Assembly (NCBI GenBank): GCA_964547995.1
Contig: CAZJRB010000007.1
Location: 1 to 64,000 of the forward strand
Direction of reading: 5' to 3'
Origin: CAZJRB01 sp964547995
GTDB taxonomy: Bacteria; Planctomycetota; Planctomycetia; Pirellulales; Thermoguttaceae
Length of the DNA: 64,000 nt
The notes beneath the pieces are model-generated. The model was not told the DNA's origin. It did no database searches and worked only from the letters and a program-made list of their open reading frames with translations. The position numbers and the translations under genes are program-made. This document shows positions 42,273-49,443 of the stretch, one piece after another; within the stretch, counting starts at the first letter, position 1; every line of letters starts with the position of its first letter.

Positions 42273-43195
42273 CGATTCCGACGACGACCGACTGCCCGGA
42301 CCTGAACGGCCTTTTCGGCACGGCTGTGGCAGAGCCCTATACGGACATTTCGGACCCGACTCCGCACCCATTGCCGAAGGAGCCGTTGGTCACGATCCGG
42401 CCGTCGCGGACTCGGGTTCCGCTCAACCTGCGCGATCTTTGGGCGTACCGCGAGCTGCTTTACTTCCTCGTCTGGCGTGATGTGAAGGTTCGCTACAAGC
42501 AGACGTTCCTCGGCGTGGCCTGGGCGGTGATCCAGCCTTTGTTCACGATGCTCGTCTTCACCTTGTTTTTTGGCAAGTTGGCCGGCATGCCGTCGGAGGG
42601 AATTCCGTACCCCATTTTTGCCTATGCCGGATTGCTGCCCTGGACGTTTTTCGCAAACGCGATCAGCAGCAGCGGCAACAGCATCGTGGGGAGCCAGAAC
42701 TTGATTACCAAGGTTTACTTCCCGCGCATGATCATCCCCGGCGCGGCGGTGGCAGCGGGCCTGGTTGATTTCGCTATTGCATTTGTGCTCTTGATTGGGC
42801 TGATGGTTTGGTACCAGGTGATGCCAACTTGGAGTATTTTGATGCTTCCGGTGCTGACGTTCCTGACGTGCCTGCTGGCCACGGGGGTGGGCATGTGGAT
42901 GTCGGCCCTGAACGTCAAGTACCGCGACGTCTGCTACGCGCTGCCCTTCATGATGCAACTCTGGATGTTCCTCTCGCCGATTATCTACCCGCCGACGATT
43001 GTGCCCGGGCGTTGGCGGTGGGCGTTGGCGTTGAACCCCCTAACGGGGATCATCGACGGCTATCGTGCGGCCCTGTTCGGCCGCTCTTTCGACTGGACTG
43101 CCCTCACAATATCGGCCCTCGTGACGCTCGCTTTCCTCACCTATGCCGCTTACTATTTCCGCCGGATGGAAAAGACATTCGCCGACATCATCTAA
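42269..43195 (+). CDS. wzm: ABC-2 type polysaccharide export permease (Wzm/TagG)
   Basis: 308 residues. A hydrophilic N-terminus of about 65 residues precedes the interface helix (YFLVWRDVKVRYKQTFLGVAWAVIQP, recognised by RDVKVRYKQT) and six membrane helices of the ABC-2 family. GLLPWTFFANAISSSGNSIVGSQNLITKVYFPR is a typical Wzm segment (key part LLPWTFFANAI), and PMHLSPIIYP-like sequence appears as MFLSPIIYPPTIVP. With the ATPase encoded next, it flips completed undecaprenyl-linked glycan to the periplasm. It overlaps the gene before it by four bases and the ATPase gene by one (TAATG). Confidence 0.92.
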   Translation: MTIPTTTDCPDLNGLFGTAVAEPYTDISDPTPHPLPKEPLVTIRPSRTRVPLNLRDLWAYRELLYFLVWRDVKVRYKQTFLGVAWAVIQPLFTMLVFTLFFGKLAGMPSEGIPYPIFAYAGLLPWTFFANAISSSGNSIVGSQNLITKVYFPRMIIPGAAVAAGLVDFAIAFVLLIGLMVWYQVMPTWSILMLPVLTFLTCLLATGVGMWMSALNVKYRDVCYALPFMMQLWMFLSPIIYPPTIVPGRWRWALALNPLTGIIDGYRAALFGRSFDWTALTISALVTLAFLTYAAYYFRRMEKTFADII

Positions 43196-44499
43196 TGAAA
43201 CCCATCATTCGCGTTGAGAATCTGGGCAAGCAATACCGCATCGGCGAGCGCGAGACCGCCTATGCCACACTGCGTGAGACCCTAACGCGGGCTGCCAAGG
43301 CGCCGCTGAACCGCATCCGCAAGGTCTGGCAAAGCGGGATAGAAGGGCTCCGCCGCTCGAACGGCCGGGGTTCCCGAGACGGGCACCGCGCCAACCGCTT
43401 CTGGGCCCTGAAAGAAGTCAACTTCGAGGTCCCGCCAGGCGAGGTGCTCGGCATCATCGGTCGCAACGGTGCGGGGAAGTCCACGCTATTGAAGATCCTC
43501 TCGCGGATCACGGAGCCGACTGCCGGGCAAGCGGATCTCTACGGTCGCGTGGGCAGTCTTCTGGAGGTCGGCACGGGTTTTCACTACGAACTGACCGGAC
43601 GCGAGAACACCTTTCTCAATGGCGCGATCCTCGGCATGGGGCGCCGTGAGATCGAGCGGAAGTTCGACGAGATCGTCGATTTCGCCGGCATTTCCGAGTT
43701 TATCGACACGCCGGTAAAGCGGTACTCGAGTGGAATGTATGTGCGGCTGGCTTTCGCGGTTGCCGCGCATCTGGACACGGAAATCCTTCTGGTCGACGAA
43801 GTCCTGGCCGTAGGAGACGCCGCGTTTCAAAGAAGGTGTTTCGCGAAAATGCAGCAAGTGCGGTCCGGCGGACGTACGATCGTGTTCGTCAGTCATAACA
43901 TGTCCGCCGTTCGCCGGATCTGCACCGTTGGAATGCTCCTTGACAGGGGCGTAATCCGGGCCTGGGGCGATATCAATGCGGTGGCCGATGAGTATCTGGC
44001 CTCCACAACGTCGGAAGACGGCCGGATGTCCCGTGCAGAAACAGCGAGCTTCGTTGTCCACCAAGCGACGATATGCTCCCCTGGCGCAGATGTCATCAAG
44101 CCCTTCGGCCCGGTTGAAGTGCGCGTCGACGCAACGGCAAAGACGGACATTCGGACCCCCGGTCTATACCTAGGGTTCCTTACTTTAGAAGGGTTACGGA
44201 TCGCCGGCCTGGATCTACGGGATTTCTGTTCTCCGCCGCTGCTGCGTGCGGGCCGGACAGCGCAGTTGGGCTTCTTGATTGAATCTTTGCCGTTGTTACC
44301 CGGAACGTATCACTGTGAGTTGTATTTGAAGGACCCGGCGTCGCAAAAAGCCGAGCAAGTGCCGCAGTTGCTTCAGTTCGAGGTTGCCGAAACTCCGGTC
44401 TACGGGGGGCGGAAACTCAACTACTGGTTCGGATCGGTCGGCTTGAAAGCGGCGCCCGTTTACTCCATTGGTTCCCCGTCCGTTCAAATGAAAACGTAG
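43195..44499 (+). CDS. wzt: Polysaccharide ABC exporter ATPase with C-terminal glycan-recognition domain (Wzt)
   Basis: 434 residues from the ATG at 43195, which overlaps the permease stop. Walker A is GRNGAGKST (residues 89-97, Lys95), the signature region is RYSSGMYVRLAFAVA, Walker B is EILLVDEVLAVGD, and the switch His is in FVSHNMSAV. An insertion between residues 20 and 65 is usual for Wzt. Residues 280-430 form a beta-sandwich like the Wzt C-terminal domain, which in O9a-type systems recognises the non-reducing-end modification of the finished chain. The methyltransferases encoded downstream would suit a methyl or similar terminal cap read by this domain. Confidence 0.92.
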   Translation: MKPIIRVENLGKQYRIGERETAYATLRETLTRAAKAPLNRIRKVWQSGIEGLRRSNGRGSRDGHRANRFWALKEVNFEVPPGEVLGIIGRNGAGKSTLLKILSRITEPTAGQADLYGRVGSLLEVGTGFHYELTGRENTFLNGAILGMGRREIERKFDEIVDFAGISEFIDTPVKRYSSGMYVRLAFAVAAHLDTEILLVDEVLAVGDAAFQRRCFAKMQQVRSGGRTIVFVSHNMSAVRRICTVGMLLDRGVIRAWGDINAVADEYLASTTSEDGRMSRAETASFVVHQATICSPGADVIKPFGPVEVRVDATAKTDIRTPGLYLGFLTLEGLRIAGLDLRDFCSPPLLRAGRTAQLGFLIESLPLLPGTYHCELYLKDPASQKAEQVPQLLQFEVAETPVYGGRKLNYWFGSVGLKAAPVYSIGSPSVQMKT

Positions 44500-44524
44500 C
44501 CGAGGCCGGGTGAGCGTGTAGAGT

Positions 44525-45340
44525 ATGATCGCGGAAACGCTGCAAATCCGTCAACAAGGCAAGAGCTTTCATGTCGTTCCCGATGCCAACCGAGAGTTTT
44601 GGGAAAAAGTCTCACGAGGTGACTGGGAGGCAGAGACCTATGCCATCCTGGAGCGGTTCATCGGCCGCGGGAAATCGTACATTGACATCGGCTCGTGGAT
44701 CGGCCCGACACTCCTCTATGGCTGTCAGCTTGCCGGACGCGCTTATGGTATTGAGCCTGATCCCATCGCGTACGCTGAGCTTGCGCGGAACGTGGCTTCC
44801 AACAAGCCGTTTACGGACAACATTTCGCTGTTCAATATGTGCATTAGCCCACAATCAGGCAAAGTGCCTCTCGGTAACCGCAGCGAAGGCGGCGACTCCA
44901 CGTCCAGCCTGCTCTTCGGCCATGCGGAAGTAAACTGGACCGTTGACGGGCTGAGGTTTGACGACTTCATTCAACAGAACGGCATCGACGACTGTTCATT
45001 CATCAAGATGGACATCGAGGGAGGGGAATACAGTGTACTACCCACTATGCGGGCATACCTCAAGAAGCACCGGCCCACGCTGTATCTTTCCCTTCACCCG
45101 CACTGCCTCGGAGGCCTTCAGCGAGGTGGGCTTGGAGCCCGGCTCTACCGAGCGGCGGCGGCCTACATCAAGACACTAAGTATTATTCGCTGCCTGCGTT
45201 TCTATAGACACTTGTATGACAGGCGCGGAAATGAACTCACGCCTTTGAAGCTGCTCCGGGGTTGCCGCCGCAGCGCCTTCTTATCAGTAGTTGCAACAGA
45301 TTTGGAGTGGCATGCGGACGGTTCCGAAGGGGTGCAATAG
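44525..45340 (+). CDS. FkbM family SAM-dependent methyltransferase
   Basis: 271 residues. The SAM-binding loop is YIDIGSWIGPTLLYG, followed by the acidic strand end GIEPDPIAY, and the FkbM hallmark IKMDIEGGEYSVLPTM at about residues 160-175. FkbM-type enzymes O-methylate sugars or polyketides. In this locus a sugar of the surface glycan is the probable target, perhaps the terminal cap recognised by Wzt. It starts 25 bases after wzt. The sequence composition from here to about 49.3 kb looks less GC-rich than the flanks. Confidence 0.85.
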   Translation: MIAETLQIRQQGKSFHVVPDANREFWEKVSRGDWEAETYAILERFIGRGKSYIDIGSWIGPTLLYGCQLAGRAYGIEPDPIAYAELARNVASNKPFTDNISLFNMCISPQSGKVPLGNRSEGGDSTSSLLFGHAEVNWTVDGLRFDDFIQQNGIDDCSFIKMDIEGGEYSVLPTMRAYLKKHRPTLYLSLHPHCLGGLQRGGLGARLYRAAAAYIKTLSIIRCLRFYRHLYDRRGNELTPLKLLRGCRRSAFLSVVATDLEWHADGSEGVQ

Positions 45341-45364
45341 ACCGATGGCACGGTACTAATTGCC

Positions 45365-46468
45365 ATGACAATGACGACAGACAATGCCAACTTCGTTACC
45401 GTGGTGATCCCGTCGCGCGATCGCCCCCGGTTGCTGAACGAATGCCTGGAGCATCTTGCGCGTGACGGGTTGGCGAGCAGACTGCAAGTAATCGTTGCCG
45501 ACGACTCGTCCGATGGTTCTCTGGAAATCAGTGTGCCTCCCGAGTTGCACAGTGTGCGGATTGTGCGTAGCGGTGGTCGCGGAAATGCGGCTGCCCGCAA
45601 CGCCGGATGGCAAGCGGCAACAGCCGAAACGATACTGTTTCTCGACGATGACATCCGCCCGAGGCCCGGTGCGATTCAAAGGCTGGCAGGTGCTTTGCGG
45701 GCTGGAAAAGCCGACTGGGTATCGGCGCACGTAATTCTGGGCTGTGAGAGGACCCCTGCCGTTTCAGTCTTGACCCCCGGTTTTGGCCAGGGAATGGTCC
45801 AAAACGAGGAGCACTACGCCTTGTCAGCGGGTTGTCTCATGACGCGGCGCGAGTGCCTTGAGGAAATCGTTGGGTTCTGTGAAGAGCACGAGAGGTTCGT
45901 CGACCTGGAACTGAGCATTCGTGCGGCAAGCCGCGGTCACCGCTTGTGGTTCATCGCAAATGCCGTTGCCGTCGACCTGGATCCAAAGGTGACCGGTACT
46001 ACAATTGCCAATCGCATCATGACGTCGTACCAGTGCATGCCAAGAATCCTCGTAAAGCATCTTACCCGCATTGATAGAGCACGGGCCAACCACCTATTGC
46101 AGATGCTACGATGTGCGCACCCGTTTTGCTGGCAGAATGGGTCACGTTCGGCGTTGCGGCAACTCCTGAAGTGTTTGCTGTCCCTTCCTGGAGTGTACGC
46201 GATTCTTCACATTACCGCTCTGGCTGCAGAATGGTGCGGTACTCGCTGGTACGCGCGACTTGGGCGTGTCTTCTTTGCTGTGAGTTTGTATAAGGGGTTT
46301 GGGCGGGGACTTGCCGAGCTATCGCGGGAGCAACAGCAAACGTTGAGGAAATGGTTGTGCGATGAATATCATATGCTTCCGCGACCTCGCCAACCGGCAG
46401 GCCGCGGAGAACTGCTCTTGCCGCGCGAACCCGAACTTCGTAAGTCGAATATCGTCCCTCGTCCATAG
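45365..46468 (+). CDS. Glycosyltransferase family 2 with rebuilt C-terminus
   Basis: 367 residues. GT-A fold features: FVTVVIPSRDRPRLLNECL at the start, VIVADDSSDGS, GGRGNAAARNAGWQAA, and the metal-binding LFLDDDIRP near residue 100. It would add a sugar to the lipid-linked glycan in the cytoplasm. The last 40 residues (Pro/Arg-rich, from about 46350) are read from the complementary strand of an IS630-type transposase remnant (46350-46484), so the original C-terminus appears to have been replaced by sequence within the inserted fragment. Whether the enzyme remains active is unknown; the catalytic domain is intact. The start is the ATG at 45365, with a second ATG two codons later. Confidence 0.85.
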   Translation: MTMTTDNANFVTVVIPSRDRPRLLNECLEHLARDGLASRLQVIVADDSSDGSLEISVPPELHSVRIVRSGGRGNAAARNAGWQAATAETILFLDDDIRPRPGAIQRLAGALRAGKADWVSAHVILGCERTPAVSVLTPGFGQGMVQNEEHYALSAGCLMTRRECLEEIVGFCEEHERFVDLELSIRAASRGHRLWFIANAVAVDLDPKVTGTTIANRIMTSYQCMPRILVKHLTRIDRARANHLLQMLRCAHPFCWQNGSRSALRQLLKCLLSLPGVYAILHITALAAEWCGTRWYARLGRVFFAVSLYKGFGRGLAELSREQQQTLRKWLCDEYHMLPRPRQPAGRGELLLPREPELRKSNIVPRP

Positions 46469-46484
46469 CGAAGGACTTATCCAC
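46350..46484 (-). pseudogene. IS630-family transposase remnant (N-terminal helix-turn-helix)
   Basis: Reading the minus strand from a GTG at 46484 gives about 45 residues: DKSFAMDEGRYSTYEVRV, then AARAVLRGLPVGEVAEAYDI and HRTTI. This is the N-terminal helix-turn-helix typical of IS630-type transposases. After residue 45 the similarity stops, with no catalytic DDE domain in any frame nearby. It lies under the last 40 codons of the glycosyltransferase gene on the plus strand and in the gap before the next methyltransferase. Confidence 0.65.
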
Positions 46485-46545
46485 TTTCTCTCAGTTCCTG
46501 TCAATGTTAATGTTGCGCATTTATTGCGAGGAGCCGTACAGAGCC

Positions 46546-47382
46546 ATGTCCCGAACCGTCAACGATCCTAAACTGCTCTATCTCGATCTGCTGAAGAAGA
46601 GCCTTACCCGCTACCTCGCGGGCGAAATCTATCGGCCTTTTAGTCGCAGAGCGCTGCGCTGGTTGCTGGAGGTCGGTCCCGTGGGCAAACTGCTGCAGTC
46701 AAGAGGAATCGCCGTCATGCGGCGATGTCCTTTCGACGCGAAGGCCAGGGAGGAGGGGAGAGATTGGCCGAGTGAGGCCGAAACCATGATCGGACTCCAA
46801 CGCCTTGACAACCTTCAGGAGTGCATTGTCACCGTTGTTGACGATGGCGTGCCCGGTGATCTCATCGAAACAGGTGTATGGAGGGGCGGCGCGTCGATCT
46901 TCATGCGAGCCGTTCTCAAGGTTTACGGAGACACCAGCCGACTCGTCTGGCTGGCGGATTCCTTCCGGGGACTGCCCAAACCGAATGCCAAGGCCTATCC
47001 GGCCGATTCCGGGGATTGCCACTGGCAATACGGCGAATTAGCCGTGTCGCTGGACACGGTAAAGTCGCACTTCCAGCGCTACGGACTACTCGATGACCAA
47101 GTCCGGTTTCTGATCGGATGGTTCTCAGAAACGCTTCCAGATGCCCCTATGGAACGGCTTGCACTGATCCGGCTGGACGGCGACATGTACGAATCGACTA
47201 TGGACGGCCTGAGTGCTCTATATCCAAAGCTCTCGGTCGGAGGATACCTGATCGTGGATGACTACGGTGCTATACCCGCATGTCGGCAGGCAGTCCACGA
47301 CTATCGAGAGCAACACGGTATCAATGAACCTATTGAAACGATTGACTGGACGGGGATCTTTTGGCGGCGCGCGGGAGCATAG
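46546..47382 (+). CDS. TylF/MycF-type macrocin O-methyltransferase family protein
   Basis: 278 residues from the ATG at 46546, with GAGGAG 12 bases upstream; an upstream ATG at 46504 lies in the transposase-remnant flank and is less likely. Family features: LIETGVWRGGASIFMRAVL (SAM loop), WLADSFRGLPKP, LALIRLDGDMYESTMDGL, and GGYLIVDDYG with metal-binding Asp residues. TylF-type enzymes O-methylate deoxysugars at hydroxyls with Mg2+. It probably methylates a sugar of the glycan. Its promoter or leader region has been rewritten by the neighbouring IS remnant. Confidence 0.87.
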   Translation: MSRTVNDPKLLYLDLLKKSLTRYLAGEIYRPFSRRALRWLLEVGPVGKLLQSRGIAVMRRCPFDAKAREEGRDWPSEAETMIGLQRLDNLQECIVTVVDDGVPGDLIETGVWRGGASIFMRAVLKVYGDTSRLVWLADSFRGLPKPNAKAYPADSGDCHWQYGELAVSLDTVKSHFQRYGLLDDQVRFLIGWFSETLPDAPMERLALIRLDGDMYESTMDGLSALYPKLSVGGYLIVDDYGAIPACRQAVHDYREQHGINEPIETIDWTGIFWRRAGA

Positions 47383-47434
47383 CTCGACCAGGGAGCACGT
47401 CCCGAGGGTATAACGAGAAAGGACGATACAGAAC

Positions 47435-48283
47435 ATGAGTTCAATAATCCGTGCGTGGATTGCAGATGTGACGCGTCGTCGTCGCCTTACATGGTATGCC
47501 TCTGCGCTGAAGCGGAGGTGTCTCCGGCAACGTTCGCTGGATGAGGTCGTCCAAATCACGATGGAGTCAACCTACTTCCGTCCAATCCAGAAGAAGAATG
47601 AGATCCTGCAACTGCTAGATCGCATCCAGGGCATCAACCCCCGACGGCTTTGCGAGATCGGGGCTGCAGGCGGGGGAACGCTCTCATTGTTGACGCACGT
47701 CGCAAATCCGAATGCCGAGTTGTTCTCCATCGACATCGGCTACTCGCCCGAGTGGATGGCGGCAATTGAGTCCTTCGCACGGGAAGATCAGACGGTCAAC
47801 TGCTGTGCGCTAGACTCGCACGATCCGCAGACTGTGGAAACACTTCGACAAATGCTCCAAGGCACGCAATTGGATGTGCTATTCATTGATGGTGATCACT
47901 CTCTCGATGGAGTCCGACAGGACTTCCTCACGTTCGCGCCGCTTGTGCGAAAGGACGGCATAATCGCGTTCCACGACATCGTGTCGGACTACAGTACCCG
48001 CTTTGGCATCGAGACAGGACAATACACTGGTGACGTTCCGCAGTTCTGGGCGCGACTGAGGACCTTCTACCCGTCTACTGAAGAACTCATTGAGGATGTA
48101 GGGCAAGACGGGTACGGGATTGGGGTCATGGAGTGGCCCGGAAAGTTTCACGACACAAACGTTTTGCGAACCCCGACTACAGGGTTATTTCCTGAAGGCA
48201 TTACCCATTGGGGATCGGTTGCCGTCACGCGTGGACCAATAAAAGGACGTTTCGACTCATCTCACAACGATCATGCGCAATAG
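47435..48283 (+). CDS. Class I SAM-dependent methyltransferase (CmcI/Methyltransf_24-like)
   Basis: 282 residues. The Rossmann SAM site is LCEIGAAGGGTLSLLTHV near residue 72, with FSIDIGYSPEW as the next acidic strand and LDVLFIDGDHSLDGVRQDF at about 145-163, a pattern shared with CmcI-type and CalO6-like O-methyltransferases that bind metal through the IDGDH segment. It probably modifies a sugar or lipid component of the glycan. The N-terminus (about 40 residues) is basic and unremarkable. Its stop overlaps the following glycosyltransferase gene by 11 bases. Confidence 0.85.
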   Translation: MSSIIRAWIADVTRRRRLTWYASALKRRCLRQRSLDEVVQITMESTYFRPIQKKNEILQLLDRIQGINPRRLCEIGAAGGGTLSLLTHVANPNAELFSIDIGYSPEWMAAIESFAREDQTVNCCALDSHDPQTVETLRQMLQGTQLDVLFIDGDHSLDGVRQDFLTFAPLVRKDGIIAFHDIVSDYSTRFGIETGQYTGDVPQFWARLRTFYPSTEELIEDVGQDGYGIGVMEWPGKFHDTNVLRTPTTGLFPEGITHWGSVAVTRGPIKGRFDSSHNDHAQ

Positions 48284-49241
48284 ATCACAACCAGAGCTTT
48301 CTATACTGCTCGTAAACTGGAACGGCATTGACCTTCTTGAGAGTTGTCTTCGAAGTATCGCAGACTCTCCTCCAAACGTTGCGTACAACGTTATCGTTGT
48401 CGATAATGCGTCGTCAGACGGCAGTGTCCGGTGGCTGCAATCGGGTACTGCTGATCGGCTTCTTGGCAATGCGGGTCTGCAAGTCATCCAAAACGACGTT
48501 AACGTTGGGTTCGGCAAGGCCAACAACCAAGCTATGGCGCTCAGTAGCGCGCCCATGTTCCTGCTGCTTAACACTGACACTGAGGTAAGGCCAGGAGCCA
48601 TCGACAGATTGGTCGCGACACTCACGTCGGATCGGCGTATCGGTGCTTGCGGCCCGCGCCTTGTCAACCTGGACGGTTCGCTCCAGACAAGTGTCTGGCC
48701 CAATCCGCCAACGCCCTGGTGGATTCTGGCAGACGGCCTCAGGGTTTACAAATTGCTTCCGCGACGCATCCGGGGTGAACTGCTTCTCGGGTCTCACTGG
48801 GACCATGCGCGGCGCCGTGAAGTAGACATGATTTCCTGCGCTGCCATTTTGGTGAGGCGCACAGTTGTCGAGCAAGTCGGTGGTTTCGACGAGATTTTCC
48901 ACATGTATCATGAAGACGTCGACTGGTGCCTACGCATGGTACGGGCCGGGTGGCGGATCGTTTTTGAGCCCGAAGCGGTAGTCATGCACTCGTGGGGGCA
49001 AAGCTCGCGGAAGCGTTGGACGGATTTGGAAAAGCTGGAACAAATCCTTCGAAACGGACACTTGTTTTGCAGGAAACACTTGAGCCGGTGTCACCGGCTG
49101 TTGCTGGACGCTGCAACAAGTATCGTGTGCGTTGCCGAGTGGTGCTGGCGAAAGATGCACGGGAAGCCGGTCCACGATGTCGAGACCATTTTGAGGCTGA
49201 CACTCACAGAGGTTTGGCATGAATTTGCGAAAGTGCGGTAG
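48273..49241 (+). CDS. Glycosyltransferase family 2, rhamnosyltransferase-like (WbbL type)
   Basis: 322 residues. Strong GT2 signatures: ELSILLVNWNGIDLLESCL, VIVVDNASSDGS, VNVGFGKANNQAM, FLLLNTDTEVRPGAI (the DxD-like metal site), and the acceptor region EIFHMYHEDVDWCLRM. These match the WbbL-type group that includes dTDP-rhamnosyltransferases, but donor specificity is not proved. The enzyme acts on the cytoplasmic face of the inner membrane. The start ATG at 48273 overlaps the upstream methyltransferase gene, suggesting coupled translation. Composition is among the least GC-rich in the window. Confidence 0.88.
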   Translation: MRNRSQPELSILLVNWNGIDLLESCLRSIADSPPNVAYNVIVVDNASSDGSVRWLQSGTADRLLGNAGLQVIQNDVNVGFGKANNQAMALSSAPMFLLLNTDTEVRPGAIDRLVATLTSDRRIGACGPRLVNLDGSLQTSVWPNPPTPWWILADGLRVYKLLPRRIRGELLLGSHWDHARRREVDMISCAAILVRRTVVEQVGGFDEIFHMYHEDVDWCLRMVRAGWRIVFEPEAVVMHSWGQSSRKRWTDLEKLEQILRNGHLFCRKHLSRCHRLLLDAATSIVCVAEWCWRKMHGKPVHDVETILRLTLTEVWHEFAKVR

Positions 49242-49443
49242 CAAAACTGGCTGGAATACCAAGGCATAGTATGCTTTCATAGTCCGAATTGAATGGGAGA
49301 ACATGTCGCAGCTAGGGGAATCCGCTGATTAGCAGCTTTGCAACTCGGTTTGGAGTCGAGCTGTTCCGCTGGTTGCTTCGGAACAGAGTGCGAGACAGCA
49401 CACGTCTGCCCCAAGTCATTTTCTCGGCAGGGGCACACACGCC

